Of a stretch of 64,000 bases of DNA, positions 45,120 through 55,188 are shown in pieces. The notes beneath the pieces were generated by a model that was not told the origin of the DNA, searched no databases, and saw nothing but the letters and a program-made list of their open reading frames with translations. Positions within the stretch are counted from its first letter, which is position 1. Each line of letters starts with the position of its first letter. The DNA comes from Planctomycetota bacterium (GTDB lineage: Bacteria > Planctomycetota > Phycisphaerae > Phycisphaerales > UBA5793), in assembly GCA_963205185.1 (NCBI GenBank), contig CAUJHZ010000070.1, positions 1-64,000 on the forward strand. Direction: 5' to 3'. Made by a program: the position numbers and the translations under genes.

Positions 45120-46523
45120 TCAGAGCCTCAGCCCCATCGAGCGCAAGCGATCGAGATGCGAGCGGCCGATGCGCAGGCGCAGCCGGACCCCGCCGGTCTC
45201 GTAGTCGCGCCCAAGCACCTCGCCGCGCGATTCGGCGTAAGCGATGGCCTTCGCGGCCGACCACGGAGCCGTAAACTCGATTTCGACCGTCTCGCCCGCA
45301 AGCCGGTCCTGCACCATGTCGCGCAGCTCGTCGAGCCCGCGGCCGGTCCGGGCGCTGATGGCGATCGCCGAGGGATCGCGCTGGTGCCACAGCGCCAGTT
45401 CAGATTCGTCCGCGAGCCGATCGACCTTGTTGAGCACGAGAATGTGGCGCGGCAGGTCCGGATCGATGCCCGGCGGCGTGTCATCGCGCTCCTGCTCAAC
45501 CCACGTCGCGCTCTCATCGGCGATGGTCCGCTCGCGCGGCCGCAGGGGATCGTCGCGCAGCAGATCCGCCAGCGTTTCGCGCACGATGTCGAACTGCAGC
45601 GGCGCCATCGGGTCTGACACGTCGATGACGATGAGCAGCAGATCGGCGTGAATGGCCTCTTCGAGCGTGGCGCGAAACGACGCGATGAGGTGGTGCGGCA
45701 GGTCGCGCACGAAGCCCACTGTGTCCGACAGCAGCGCTTCCTGCCCGCTGCCCAGCGGCCAGCGGCGCGTGCGCGTCGTCAGCGTCGCAAACAGTCGGTC
45801 GTCCGCATACGCCCCGCCGCCGCCCGTCGGGCCCGTCAGGGCGTTGAAGAGCGTGGACTTGCCCGCGTTCGTATAGCCGACGAGGCAGACGGTGCGATGC
45901 TCGGCCCGGCGATGCGCCACTTCGCGCACGCGCCGCGCCAGCACTTCGGCCAGGCGCGCCTTGAGCACGCTCTTGCGCCGCTGAACCAGGCGCCGGTCCG
46001 TCTCGATCTGCGTCTCGCCCGGGCCGCGCGTGCCGATGCCCAGCGGCGCGCCGCCCGTGATCTGCCCGAGGTGCGACCACATCGCGCGCAGGCGCGGGTA
46101 GGTGTATTCGAGCTGCGCCAGTTCGACCTGCAGGCGCGCTGCGGCCGTCGTCGCCCGACCGGCGAAGATGTCGAGGATCAGTTCGCTGCGATCGATGATC
46201 TTCACGCCGACGATCTTCTCGATGTTGCGGATCTGCGAAGGGCTCAGGTCGTTGTCGAAGACGACCAGCGTCGCGCCGGCCTCCTCGACGAGGCGCCGAA
46301 GTTCCTCGAGTTTGCCTGTGCCGATGTACGTGCCCGCGTCGGGCGTGCGGCGGTTCTGGATCGCCTCGCCGACCACCGTCGCGCCGGCCGTCTCGGCCAG
46401 GTCGCGCAATTCGCCCAGCGGATCGCGCTCATCAAAGCGCGAAGCGGGCAGGTGACAGGCGACGAGCACCGCGCGTTCGGAGAGCGAGCGGGCCTGGAGT
46501 TGTTCCTGGGATATGGATGTCAT
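45120..46523 (-). CDS. hflX: Ribosome-associated GTPase HflX
   Basis: 467 residues. HflX splits or rescues stalled ribosomes. The N-terminal domain shows AGTYIGTGKLEELRRLVEE and FDNDLSPSQIRNIEKIVG; the diagnostic GIGTRGPGETQIETDRR links to the G domain with G1 GYTNAGKSTLFNAL near residue 215, DTVGFVRDLPHHLI (G3) and LVLNKVDR-type G4. Complete length. Unlinked to hfq. Confidence 0.93.
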   Translation of the reverse strand: MTSISQEQLQARSLSERAVLVACHLPASRFDERDPLGELRDLAETAGATVVGEAIQNRRTPDAGTYIGTGKLEELRRLVEEAGATLVVFDNDLSPSQIRNIEKIVGVKIIDRSELILDIFAGRATTAAARLQVELAQLEYTYPRLRAMWSHLGQITGGAPLGIGTRGPGETQIETDRRLVQRRKSVLKARLAEVLARRVREVAHRRAEHRTVCLVGYTNAGKSTLFNALTGPTGGGGAYADDRLFATLTTRTRRWPLGSGQEALLSDTVGFVRDLPHHLIASFRATLEEAIHADLLLIVIDVSDPMAPLQFDIVRETLADLLRDDPLRPRERTIADESATWVEQERDDTPPGIDPDLPRHILVLNKVDRLADESELALWHQRDPSAIAISARTGRGLDELRDMVQDRLAGETVEIEFTAPWSAAKAIAYAESRGEVLGRDYETGGVRLRLRIGRSHLDRLRSMGLRL

Positions 46524-46731
46524 ACAGGTGCAGCCGTTCGGAAAGGCGCCGGGCGCAGCGCGGCCGGGCGGGTGATCTTGATGGATTGTAAACCGGAAAA
46601 GGGCGCATTCGCGCGGGCCGGACAGGCGCCAGGGCGCTTGGCCTCTGCCGCAGGCAGAGCGGGCTCGTGCGTCGAAATGCGCTGATCAGAAGATCATGAC
46701 CGGCGATGATACGGCCGGCCGCCGCCAAAGG

Positions 46732-47562
46732 CTAGCCGCCCGGCTGCGTCAGCCAACGGCTCATCCGATCGACCGATTCCCGCAGCAGTTGCGATCGCAC
46801 CGGCTCCTCGTGGAAGTCATGCGTCATGCCCTCGAACTCCATCAGCTCGCACGCCACGCCCGCCGACCGGCACAGGTGCACGTACTGGTTCGAATGCTCG
46901 ATGGGCACGGCCTGATCATCGCGCGCGTGGGCGATGAAGACCGGCGCCTTGAGCGACTGCATCTGCTTCGTGGGATCGAGATGCTCGAGATGATCAAAGT
47001 AACTCGGCCCGATCCGGATGCCCTTGAAGGGCGCAAAGCCGATCTGCTCGATGGACTTCTGAACAACGTGGGGCGGAGCCGCCTCGCGGGTGATGCCGGG
47101 CAGATCGCACACGGGCGCCCAGAGCAGCAGACCCTTTGCGTTGAACTTCGCCGCCATCATCACCCCGCCCAGGGCGCCCAGGCTCGAGCCGGCCACGCCG
47201 AGACGCTTCATGTCGAAGCGGTCATCGCGCGCCAGCCAGTGCGCCACGGCAAGGCAGTCGCGCTCGACGGTAGCCATGCTGTAGTGCCGCTGGTCGCCGG
47301 TCGATTCGCCGCAGCCGGCGTGGTCGAAGCGCACGCAGGCGATGCCCAGCGCGCCGAGCATGCGGCCGAACTCAACGAAGTGGTAACTGCGCCCGATGCG
47401 ATCGCCGCTGAAGCCGTGCACGAGCACGACCACCGGCCAGGGCGCGCCGCTGCGCGGCAGGTCGATCGATGTCGCCAATTGCGCTTCGCCCGAATCGATC
47501 CAGCAGAACTGCATCTCCGGCGGGGGCGGGCTGTCTTGCCGTCCTGACTCGCGCTGCGTCAT
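46732..47562 (-). CDS. Alpha/beta hydrolase
   Basis: 276 residues, no signal peptide. VVVLVHGFSGDRIGRSYHFV carries the oxyanion HG, GVAGSSLGALGGVMM the nucleophile elbow (G-x-S-x-G, Ser about 129), the Asp lies in IAHARDDQAVPIEHS and the His in EGMTHDFHEE. Similar to Hydrolase_4 / dienelactone-type esterases. Substrate unknown. Confidence 0.85.
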   Translation of the reverse strand: MTQRESGRQDSPPPPEMQFCWIDSGEAQLATSIDLPRSGAPWPVVVLVHGFSGDRIGRSYHFVEFGRMLGALGIACVRFDHAGCGESTGDQRHYSMATVERDCLAVAHWLARDDRFDMKRLGVAGSSLGALGGVMMAAKFNAKGLLLWAPVCDLPGITREAAPPHVVQKSIEQIGFAPFKGIRIGPSYFDHLEHLDPTKQMQSLKAPVFIAHARDDQAVPIEHSNQYVHLCRSAGVACELMEFEGMTHDFHEEPVRSQLLRESVDRMSRWLTQPGG

Positions 47563-47684
47563 GATGAGTTATATTGCCGCCGCAGGATTCTGGCGCGTCG
47601 GATTGGGAGTGATCAAGGCATCCAACAGGCAGCAAGCCGCTTCCCCGTTCAGCCGCGACGCGAAGGCTCGGCGCAGCGGAGCGC

Positions 47685-48086
47685 TTACCCGCTCACATCA
47701 ATCGCATTCCCGACCGCGGCGGCGTTGAACTCCGCGACGGCTCGCTCGCTCAGGAAGTACGCGCGGTTGAGCACCGCATTGCCCCGGCCGGGTCCATCGA
47801 GATCGATCCGGCCGTCCACGACGCCGGCCACGAGCCGCTCTCGAATGCGCTGCAGCGATCCGGCCGAGGGGATCGGTGCGGCTGCCGGCGCCGGCTGGCT
47901 CTGAGCCTCCTGGAACGCAAGCGACGACAGTTCGACGCGATCGACATCGCGCACGCTGACGGGCGCATCGCAGGTGTCGCACTTCGCGGCTTTGTCAGCC
48001 GATGCGTCGCGAGCCCGCTGGATCGGCGAGGTCGCGCTCGTCGAGGGCACCATTCGATACCCGCCCTGGTATGGTTCGATTTGCAT
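47685..48086 (-). CDS. Hypothetical protein, weakly FlgM-like
   Basis: 133 residues; ATG at 48086 with GAGG upstream. A CDTC pair sits near residue 36, then VDRVELSSLAFQEAQ and IRERLVAGVVDGRIDLD, resembling the V-E-L-S plus helix pattern of FlgM. The C-terminus AYFLSERAVAEFNAAAVG differs. A relative of the gene at 38715 is possible; a chaperone or regulator role is speculative. Confidence 0.5.
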   Translation of the reverse strand: MQIEPYQGGYRMVPSTSATSPIQRARDASADKAAKCDTCDAPVSVRDVDRVELSSLAFQEAQSQPAPAAAPIPSAGSLQRIRERLVAGVVDGRIDLDGPGRGNAVLNRAYFLSERAVAEFNAAAVGNAIDVSG

Positions 48087-48192
48087 CCAGCCTCATCCTT
48101 GCCTGCCGGCGTACAGGGCAAGCATCGCCGATCATCGGCCGCGCGTCTAGTGACTCTTTGGAGTTATATCCAATCGCGCAATTACTGCCGGG

Positions 48193-49005
48193 TCAGACGA
48201 CTTCGAAGATCGCCTTGAGTTGAGCCAGCAGCGGCGCGACGGCGTCGAGCCGCAGCATGTTGGATGCGTCGGACAATCCGCGGCTTGGCTCGGGGTGGCA
48301 TTCGAGAAAGACGCACGGCACGCCGGCCGCTACGGCGGCGCGGGCCAGCAGCGGCGCTCGCTCCGGCCGGCCACCGCTCGTCTCCGTGGCGCCGGGCAGT
48401 TGCGTCGAGTGCGTGGCGTCGAAGCACACCGGCGGGCCGATCTCCATGAGATCGCCAAGGCCGATGAAGTCGTTCACCAGGCGGTGATAGCCGAAGAACG
48501 TGCCGCGCTCGGTCAGCATCATCTGCGTGCAGCCCGACTCTTCGAGTTTGCGCACGACGTGCTTCATCTCGGCGGGCGAGAGGAACTGGCCTTTCTTGAC
48601 GTTCACGGCTTTGCCCGTGGCGCCGGCCGCGGCGAGCAGATCCGTCTGCCGGCACAGGAACGCCGGGATCTGCAGCAGATCGACGTACTCGGCCGCGAGC
48701 GCTGCCTGCGCCGGCTCGTGAATGTCGGTCGTGACGGGCACGCCGAGCTGATCGCGCAAGCGCGCCAGATCAGCCAGGCCCTGCGCGGCGCCGGGGCCGC
48801 GCTTGGAGTTGATGCTTGAGCGATTCGCCTTGTCGAAACTGGCCTTGAAGATGTAGCTCAGGCCGAGGCGGTCGCAGGCTGCTTTCAGCGTTTCGCCGAT
48901 GTGCAGGCCGAGTTCGGCGGACTCAAGTACACATGGCCCGGCGATGATGCAAAGCGGCTGGTCGGGGCCGATAACGAGTTCGCCGACGCGGCAGGTGGAT
49001 GGCAT
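48193..49005 (-). CDS. kdsA: 3-deoxy-8-phosphooctulonate synthase
   Basis: 270 residues from ATG at 49005. It condenses phosphoenolpyruvate with arabinose 5-phosphate for Kdo, the inner-core lipopolysaccharide sugar. CIIAGPCVLES, FKASFDKANRSSINSKRGPG, VTTDIHEPAQ, LQIPAFLCRQTDLL, VNVKKGQFLSP and CFDATHSTQLPG are the family signatures. Asn and Cys at metal-site positions could decide metal dependence but were not aligned. It indicates a Gram-negative-type outer membrane. Confidence 0.95.
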   Translation of the reverse strand: MPSTCRVGELVIGPDQPLCIIAGPCVLESAELGLHIGETLKAACDRLGLSYIFKASFDKANRSSINSKRGPGAAQGLADLARLRDQLGVPVTTDIHEPAQAALAAEYVDLLQIPAFLCRQTDLLAAAGATGKAVNVKKGQFLSPAEMKHVVRKLEESGCTQMMLTERGTFFGYHRLVNDFIGLGDLMEIGPPVCFDATHSTQLPGATETSGGRPERAPLLARAAVAAGVPCVFLECHPEPSRGLSDASNMLRLDAVAPLLAQLKAIFEVV

Positions 49006-49211
49006 GTCCAAACGATAGGCCCGGCGGCGCAGGGGCCGGCAGCGGGACCCGCAACGGAACCGCAGCAGCGCCGCAGCCGTATTGTGGATGCTGCCCCGCC
49101 GCACAGGCCGATCTGCAGGGCGCGGGCAACTGGACATTGCTCAAAGGAGACGGGCAGCCGCGCCGATAGTGGCTCGGAGAGACTGTCGACGCGCCGCAGG
49201 AACACCGGTCC

Positions 49212-50003
49212 ATGGCACGAATGCCGCACGAACCCGAAGCCTTCTGCGAAGCCGTCATGGCCCTCATGTCGCGCCTCAGCCCCGAGCGGCACGTGGAACT
49301 GGCCGGCACGTTCGAGATGCTCATCGACGGCCGGCACCTCGCGCTCGAAAATCTCTATCGCATGGTGCTCAACGACCCGGACCGGGGCGTGGAGATTGTC
49401 GAGCAGTTTCTCGATCACCTCATGGAGGGCGAAGAGGCCGCGAGCGTGCCGCTGCCCTTTGACGTCGCCCGGCCGCGCATCATGCCGCGCATTCAGCCCG
49501 AGTCGATCTTCCAGCACCTCGATGCCCAACTCGTCGCCCATCAGCCGTTCGTCAACGACACGGTCGTGCTCTACGTCATCGACATGCCGCATCTGACCGT
49601 GAGCATCACCGTCGAGCAGATGCTCAAGTGGGGCGTGGATGTCGAAGAGATCGACCGCACGGCGCGGCGGAACCTCAGCGCCTACTCCGATGAACTGAAA
49701 CTGCGCATCATCGAAGCCGGCAGCGGCGGCAGGGCCGCAATCTTCCAGGAAAACGACGGCTACGACGCCAGCCGCCTGCTGCTGGGCTCGCTGCACGGGC
49801 GCCTCGCGCCGGTGCTGGGCTCCAACTTCCTCGTGGCCGCCCCGGCCCGCGATGCGTTCCTCGCGGTGACGGCCGATCCCGCCGAGTTCGCCGAGAAGGT
49901 TCACTCGCGCGTCGAGATCGACTACAAGCGCCTGCCGTACCCCATCACCGACCGCTTCTTCATCGTCACCATGGACGGCATCGCCGGCACCACGGCTGCC
50001 TAG
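49212..50003 (+). CDS. DUF1444 family protein
   Basis: 263 residues, cytoplasmic. A first third with helices, then PRIMPRIQ, VVLYVIDMPHLTVSITVEQM, GSGGRAAIFQENDGYDASRL and VAAPARDAFLAV, which define DUF1444. Family function is unknown. The gene is divergent from kdsA and followed by the repeat cluster near recA. Confidence 0.75.
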   Translation: MARMPHEPEAFCEAVMALMSRLSPERHVELAGTFEMLIDGRHLALENLYRMVLNDPDRGVEIVEQFLDHLMEGEEAASVPLPFDVARPRIMPRIQPESIFQHLDAQLVAHQPFVNDTVVLYVIDMPHLTVSITVEQMLKWGVDVEEIDRTARRNLSAYSDELKLRIIEAGSGGRAAIFQENDGYDASRLLLGSLHGRLAPVLGSNFLVAAPARDAFLAVTADPAEFAEKVHSRVEIDYKRLPYPITDRFFIVTMDGIAGTTAA

Positions 50004-50014
50004 TCTGTCTTACT

Positions 50015-50306
50015 CCCCTCTCCCCTGGGGAGAGGGGCCGGGGGTGAGGGCCGGCGTGCAATCGCGCGCGTGTAGGCACTGAACATTCGAAGCTGAATCT
50101 CAGCCGCGCGGTGGGCGATTTGAAACTTCCAAGGCGACTTGTCCGCGCTGGACTCGTGCCTTGCGCTTGCCTCTTCAGTCTGGCTATCTCTCGCGCTTCG
50201 CGCGCCGTCGAACGGCGGCCCTCACCCTGACCCTCTCCCAGGGGGAGAGGGAACGGTGTCGCTTCGCTCCCCTCTCCCCGGGGGAGAGGGGCCGGGGGTG
50301 AGGGCG
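50015..50306. repeat. Cluster of three GC-rich palindromic repeats
   Basis: Copy A (50015-50052) and copy C (50269-50306) have the same orientation: CCCCTCTCCCC, its complement GGGGAGAGGGG, then CCGGGGGTGAGGGC. Copy B (50218-50251) is inverted, GCCCTCACCCTGACCCTCTC and onward. They fill the 306-bp gap between convergent genes and touch the recA stop codon. Each can fold into a hairpin of 9-11 bp, so they may serve as terminators. The 165 bases between A and B hold no gene I can see. Confidence 0.85.
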
Positions 50307-50309
50307 CCG

Positions 50310-51491
50310 CTACTTCTTCGACTTGCCTGTTGGCTTGGCGTCTTCGGGTTCTGCCGCGGTCTCGATGGGCGCGGCCGGTTCCGTTACGGCGCCCGCTTTC
50401 ACGAGCACCTTGCGGCGGATCTCTTCGAAGAGTTCGGGATTGTCCTTGAGGAACTGCTTGGAGTTCTCGCGGCCCTGGCCGAGGCGGATGTCGCCGTACG
50501 AATACCACGCGCCGGACTTCTGAACGATGTTCTCCTTGTCGGCGAGGTCGATGAGATCGCCTGCGGCGGAAATGCCCTCGGTGAACATGATGTCGAATTC
50601 GGCATCACGAAACGGCGGCGCGACCTTGTTCTTCACCACGCGAGCCCGCACGCGGTTGCCAACGTTCTGATCCCCGTCCTTGATCGAACTGATGCGGCGG
50701 ATGTCGATGCGCACGGATGAGTAGAACTTCAGCGCGCGGCCGCCGGGCGTGGTCTCGGGCGAGCCGAACATCACGCCGATCTTCTCGCGGATCTGGTTAA
50801 TGAAGATGACGGTGGTCTTGCTCTTGGAGATGGCGCCGGTGAGTTTGCGCAGCGCCTGGCTCATCAGGCGGGCCTGCAGGCCCACGTGCGTGTCGCCCAT
50901 CTCGCCTTCGATTTCAGCGCGCGGGATCAGTGCCGCCACCGAGTCCACCACGACGACGTCCACGGCGTTGGAGCGCACGAGCAGTTCGCAGATCTCCATC
51001 GCCTGCTCGCCGGTGTCGGGCTGGCTGACGAGCAGTTCATCGACGTTGACGCCCAGCCGCCGCGCCCACGAGGGGTCGAGCGCGTGTTCGGCGTCGATGA
51101 ACGCGGCCACGCCGCCAGCCTTTTGCGCGCTGGCGACCACGTGCAGAGCCAGCGTGGTCTTGCCGGATGATTCGGGACCGAACAGCTCCGCCACGCGACC
51201 ACGCGGCACGCCGCGGCCGCCGAGCGCCAGGTCGAGACTGATCGCGCCGGTGCTGATGCCCTCAATGGCCTGGATGTTCTGGCCGTCGAGTTTCATGATC
51301 GCGCCCTTGCCGAACGCCCGTTCGATCTGGGTGATGGTGCGCTCGAGCGCCTGGGTGCGGCCGGCGATGTCGCGTTCGGTGGCGGCGGTGCTCATGTCGG
51401 ATGGTGTTCCTTTTCTGGGCAGGGAGCCTGAAGTGGCCGAGGGCCGGGATGTGCGACCGTTGGCGGCGGCTTTGCTTTCAATCATAACCAT
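50310..51491 (-). CDS. recA: Recombinase RecA
   Basis: 393 residues from ATG at 51491, chosen because AAGGAG lies six bases upstream; starts 72 bases earlier or 96 later are possible. RecA pairs homologous DNA and triggers the SOS response. ATP loop GPESSGKT near residue 103; [40 protein letters not shown] and [20 protein letters not shown] are canonical. A 30-40-residue Ser/Thr-rich N-terminal extension and an Ala/Glu/Lys tail are unusual but plausible. Confidence 0.95.
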   Translation of the reverse strand: MVMIESKAAANGRTSRPSATSGSLPRKGTPSDMSTAATERDIAGRTQALERTITQIERAFGKGAIMKLDGQNIQAIEGISTGAISLDLALGGRGVPRGRVAELFGPESSGKTTLALHVVASAQKAGGVAAFIDAEHALDPSWARRLGVNVDELLVSQPDTGEQAMEICELLVRSNAVDVVVVDSVAALIPRAEIEGEMGDTHVGLQARLMSQALRKLTGAISKSKTTVIFINQIREKIGVMFGSPETTPGGRALKFYSSVRIDIRRISSIKDGDQNVGNRVRARVVKNKVAPPFRDAEFDIMFTEGISAAGDLIDLADKENIVQKSGAWYSYGDIRLGQGRENSKQFLKDNPELFEEIRRKVLVKAGAVTEPAAPIETAAEPEDAKPTGKSKK

Positions 51492-51601
51492 GGCTTGCTC
51501 CTTCTCTGCGGCAGCGTCGATAACCGGGAAATCGTCAGGTGAGGCCATCGGAAGCGCCCTCATGTTCGGTTTCCGATAGGATTGCAGGATATCGACAGGA
51601 A

Positions 51602-51625
51602 GTCAACAAAAAAGTGAACAAAAAC
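51602..51625 (-). repeat. Two 12-bp direct repeats upstream of recA
   Basis: GTCAACAAAAAA and GTGAACAAAAAC are adjacent copies (10 of 12 identical) 111-134 bases before the recA start. On the recA strand they read GTT(C/G)AC separated by a T-run. This may be an SOS-type operator or an UP-like element; neither is proven. Confidence 0.35.
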
Positions 51626-51739
51626 CGTACGTCCACCGAAAAACGCCCGTGGATCGGCCGCAAAAAGGCGCAGAAGCCTCAAAAAAGCCCGGATCGAGGT
51701 AGCGGCGAGCGTGGGAATGCGCACCGTGGGACCGCGGGG

Positions 51740-54421
51740 CTAACTCGACTGGTCTGCGATCTCGCGCAGGCGTCGCAGGGCGTCGAAGGCCTGCAGCGGC
51801 GTCAGGCCGTCGAAGTCGAGCCGGCGCAATTCGTCGAGCACCGGGCTGGCGACGAATTCGGTGAACAGGTGCAGCTGGGCCTCGCCGCGGCTGGGCCCGC
51901 CGCCGCCGGCGGCGCCGCGCAACTTGCCGTTGGTCCGCTCGGTGTGCACCTCGAGTGTGTCGAGCAGGCCCAGGGCCCGCTGCACGACGCTGCTGGGCAG
52001 GCCGGCGATCTTGGCCACGTGAATGCCGTAACTGCGATCCGTGCGCCCGGGCACGATCCGATAGAGGAAGATGATCTCATCGGCCCACTCGCGCACCGCC
52101 ACGTGCAGGTTGCACACGTTCCGGTCCTGCTCGGCGATCGAGGTCAGTTCGTGGTAGTGCGTGGCGAAGAGCGTGAGGGCCCTGGTGCGTGCAAGTTGTT
52201 CGGCGATCGCCCACGCGAGGCTCAGGCCGTCTAGCGTCGAGGTGCCGCGACCGATCTCGTCGAGGATGACAAGGCTGCGCTCCGTGGCGTGGTGGAGGAT
52301 GTTGGCCGTTTCGGTCATTTCGACCATGAACGTCGAGCGGCCTGCGTGCAGTTCATCGCTGGCGCCGATGCGCGTGAAGATGCGATCGGTCAGCCCGATC
52401 GCGGCTGACTCGGCCGGCACGAACGAACCCGTGTGCGCCAGCAGGGCGATGATCGCGATCTGGCGGATGTAGGTGGATTTGCCCGCCATGTTGGGCCCGG
52501 TGATCAGCGCCAGCGTAGCCGGCTGCGCGGCTGCGTCAGCGTCGGGTTCCTCGCATCCGACGCCCAAGCGGCAGTCGTTGGGAACGAACCGGTCTTTGAG
52601 AATCTCGTCGAGCACCGGGTGCCGCCCCGCCACGACATCGATGCAGTTCTCTCTGACGATGCTTGGGCGCACGTAGCGGCCGCGCACCGCCTGCTCGGCG
52701 AAGCCGCGCAGCACATCGAGTTCCGCCACGAGGCGCGCGAATTGCGCCAGCGCCGCCGCGTGGCCCGCCGCCTCACGACACATCTGCGCAAAGAGCACCT
52801 GCTCGCGGTCGATCGCGCGATCGCGCGCGGTGAGGATCTTGCTTTCAAACTCCTTGAGATCAGGTGTAATGTAGCGCTCGGCGTTCTTGAGCGTCTGCTT
52901 GCGCGAGAACGTGTCGGGCACGCGGCTGGAATGCACCGCGGTGACTTCGATGTAGTAGCCGAACACGCGGTTGTAGCCGACCTTGAGCGAGTTGATCCCC
53001 GTGGATTCGATCAGCTTCTTCTGATAGCGAGCCAGCCAATCGTTCGCGTCGGTCTGCAGCGAACGGCACTCATCGAGTTGGCTGTCCACCCCCTCGCGCA
53101 CGAGCCCGCCCTCGCGCAGGTGATTGGGCGGGCTGTCCACGCAGCGCTGCACGATCGACTCGCCCAGCGCCTGAATAGCGCCGCCGAGCCCATCGAGGCT
53201 CTCGGCCAGCGGGTGCAGCGCCACGTTGGCGGCCAGCAGCGTGTGCAGATCGTCCAGCGCCGCCGCTGACCGGCCCAGCGCGACCAGGTCGCGCGGCGTG
53301 GCCCGGCCCATGTTCATGCGCCCCGCGATTCGCGCCACGTCGTTCATCGCGCCCAGCCGCTCGCCCAGCAGCCGGGCCGTCTCGCGATCTTCCATGAGCG
53401 CTTCGACCGTCTGCTGGCGGGCGCTGATGGCGTCGATGTCGCGCAGGGGAAAGCAGAGCCAGTCGCGCAGCAGCCGCTTGCCCATCGGCGTGCGGACGTG
53501 GCGGAGGAACACGCCCATGAGCGAGCCGTCCGTCTCGCCCGTGCGCATGGTGCGCTCGACTTCAAGACTGCGCAGGCTCGTGGCGTCGATGGTCAGGTAG
53601 CCGGCCAACGCGCGGCGGATCGGCGGGCGGACGTGCGCCAGGCGCGCGCCCTGCTCGGGCCCGCCCTGCGTTTCGCCCAGGTAGCGCAGCAGCGCCCCGG
53701 CGGGCGCCAGGCCCGGATCATCATCGGCCAGGCCGAAGCCCGCGAGCGTCGCCACGCCGAAGTGCCGGCACAGCGCTTCGTGCCCGTCGCTGTGGCGAAA
53801 CTGCCACGACGGCCGGCCGGTCAGCGCGCATGAACTCGCCTCGCGCACCGCCGCGACGCGCGGCGGAGGCTCACCGGTGGCCGTCTCTGCGTAGAGCAGT
53901 TCATCCACGCCGAGTCGGTTCACTTCATCCCCCAGCGCCCCGGCGCCGACATCGACAATCTCGAACGAGCCGGTGGAGAGTTCCGCCAGCGCCAGCACCG
54001 CCGGTGAATCATCTCCCGCTTCGGTAAACAACACCGCCGCGACGTGATTCGACCGCGCATCGTCGAGCAGCGTCTCATCAACGAGCGTGCCCGCCGTGAG
54101 CACGCGCGTCACGGCCCGATCGACTACGCCCTTGGCCTCGCGCGGGTCCTGCACCTGGTCGGCCACAGCCACGCGATAGCCCATCTCGATCATCCGCCGC
54201 AGGTAGTTCTCCACGGCGTGGTAGGGGACGCCCGCCATCGGCACGCCCTTGGTGCGCTCGGTCAGCGTGATGCCCAGCACCTTGTGCACGAGCAGGGCGT
54301 CATCGAAGAACATCTCGTAGAAGTCACCCATGCGAAAGAAGAGCACGCACTCGGGGTGCTGCTTCTTGAACGCCATGTACTGGCGCATCGCCGGAGTGTC
54401 GGTCGGGTCGCTGGCGGACAT
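51740..54421 (-). CDS. mutS: DNA mismatch repair protein MutS
   Basis: 893 residues. It recognises mismatches and small loops. The mismatch-binding F-x-E is in FFRMGDFYEMF (residues 28-38); GVPMAGVPYHAVENYLRRM follows. The ATPase has ITGPNMAGKSTYIRQIAII near residue 640, DEIGRGTSTLDGLSLAWAI and FATHYHELTSI. The C-terminus is complete (FDALRRLREIAD). No mutL in the window. Confidence 0.96.
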   Translation of the reverse strand: MSASDPTDTPAMRQYMAFKKQHPECVLFFRMGDFYEMFFDDALLVHKVLGITLTERTKGVPMAGVPYHAVENYLRRMIEMGYRVAVADQVQDPREAKGVVDRAVTRVLTAGTLVDETLLDDARSNHVAAVLFTEAGDDSPAVLALAELSTGSFEIVDVGAGALGDEVNRLGVDELLYAETATGEPPPRVAAVREASSCALTGRPSWQFRHSDGHEALCRHFGVATLAGFGLADDDPGLAPAGALLRYLGETQGGPEQGARLAHVRPPIRRALAGYLTIDATSLRSLEVERTMRTGETDGSLMGVFLRHVRTPMGKRLLRDWLCFPLRDIDAISARQQTVEALMEDRETARLLGERLGAMNDVARIAGRMNMGRATPRDLVALGRSAAALDDLHTLLAANVALHPLAESLDGLGGAIQALGESIVQRCVDSPPNHLREGGLVREGVDSQLDECRSLQTDANDWLARYQKKLIESTGINSLKVGYNRVFGYYIEVTAVHSSRVPDTFSRKQTLKNAERYITPDLKEFESKILTARDRAIDREQVLFAQMCREAAGHAAALAQFARLVAELDVLRGFAEQAVRGRYVRPSIVRENCIDVVAGRHPVLDEILKDRFVPNDCRLGVGCEEPDADAAAQPATLALITGPNMAGKSTYIRQIAIIALLAHTGSFVPAESAAIGLTDRIFTRIGASDELHAGRSTFMVEMTETANILHHATERSLVILDEIGRGTSTLDGLSLAWAIAEQLARTRALTLFATHYHELTSIAEQDRNVCNLHVAVREWADEIIFLYRIVPGRTDRSYGIHVAKIAGLPSSVVQRALGLLDTLEVHTERTNGKLRGAAGGGGPSRGEAQLHLFTEFVASPVLDELRRLDFDGLTPLQAFDALRRLREIADQSS

Positions 54422-54539
54422 GATCGCGTCAGTTTAGGAGGCCGCTGTCGCCCGGCTGAACCGGCGCCAATCGATTCCGGGCTCGTGAACGGCGTTCCGC
54501 TCACCCCCGCAGGAGTCCGCCGGGACCCTGAACGATTGA

Positions 54540-55148
54540 CTACGTCGCGCGCAGCAGCGGCCGCGGCAATCCCAGGAAGTTCGCCAGCAGCATTGGTCCG
54601 TCAACGGTGAGGAAGCTCTCGGGGTGGAACTGCACGCCATCGAGCGGCGCCGCGCCGGCCGGGCCCTTCCAGCGCAGGGCCATCACCACGCCTTCTTCGG
54701 TCCACGCCGAGATCTCGAATTGATCGAGCGGGATCGTGTCGCGCTGCACAATCAGGCTGTGGTAGCGCGTCGCCACGAATGGGTTGGGCAGGCCTTCGAA
54801 GATGCCGCGCGCGTCGTGGTGCACGAGCGACGTCTTGCCGTGCATGATGCGGTCGGCCCGGCACACGACCATGCCGTGGCTCGCGCCGATGCACTGGTGA
54901 CCCAGGCACACGCCCAGCAGCGGCACGCGGCCGCGAAACGCCTTCACCACCTCATTGCACACGCCGGCCTCGTTGGGCGTGCACGGACCGGGCGAGAGCA
55001 CGATGCGATCGGGCGAGAGTCGCTCGATCTCGTCGATGCTGATCTCGTCGTTGCGCGCCACGCGCAAGTCTGCCGCCGCATCGAGTTCGCCAATGCGCTG
55101 CACGAGGTTGAACGTGAAGCTGTCGTAATTGTCGATGAGCAGGATCAT
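54540..55148 (-). CDS. Anthranilate / aminodeoxychorismate synthase glutaminase subunit
   Basis: 202 residues from ATG at 55148. A class I glutamine amidotransferase that feeds ammonia to TrpE or PabB. MILLIDNYDSFTFNLVQ, IVLSPGPCTPNEAGV, nucleophile Cys in LLGVCLGHQCIGASHG and the His-Glu pair in VQFHPESFLT. TrpG and PabA cannot be separated by sequence alone, and no partner subunit is adjacent. Confidence 0.9.
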   Translation of the reverse strand: MILLIDNYDSFTFNLVQRIGELDAAADLRVARNDEISIDEIERLSPDRIVLSPGPCTPNEAGVCNEVVKAFRGRVPLLGVCLGHQCIGASHGMVVCRADRIMHGKTSLVHHDARGIFEGLPNPFVATRYHSLIVQRDTIPLDQFEISAWTEEGVVMALRWKGPAGAAPLDGVQFHPESFLTVDGPMLLANFLGLPRPLLRAT

Positions 55149-55188
55149 CGGCGAAGATGATAGGTGCCCGCAGCGCCGCCCAGCGGCC

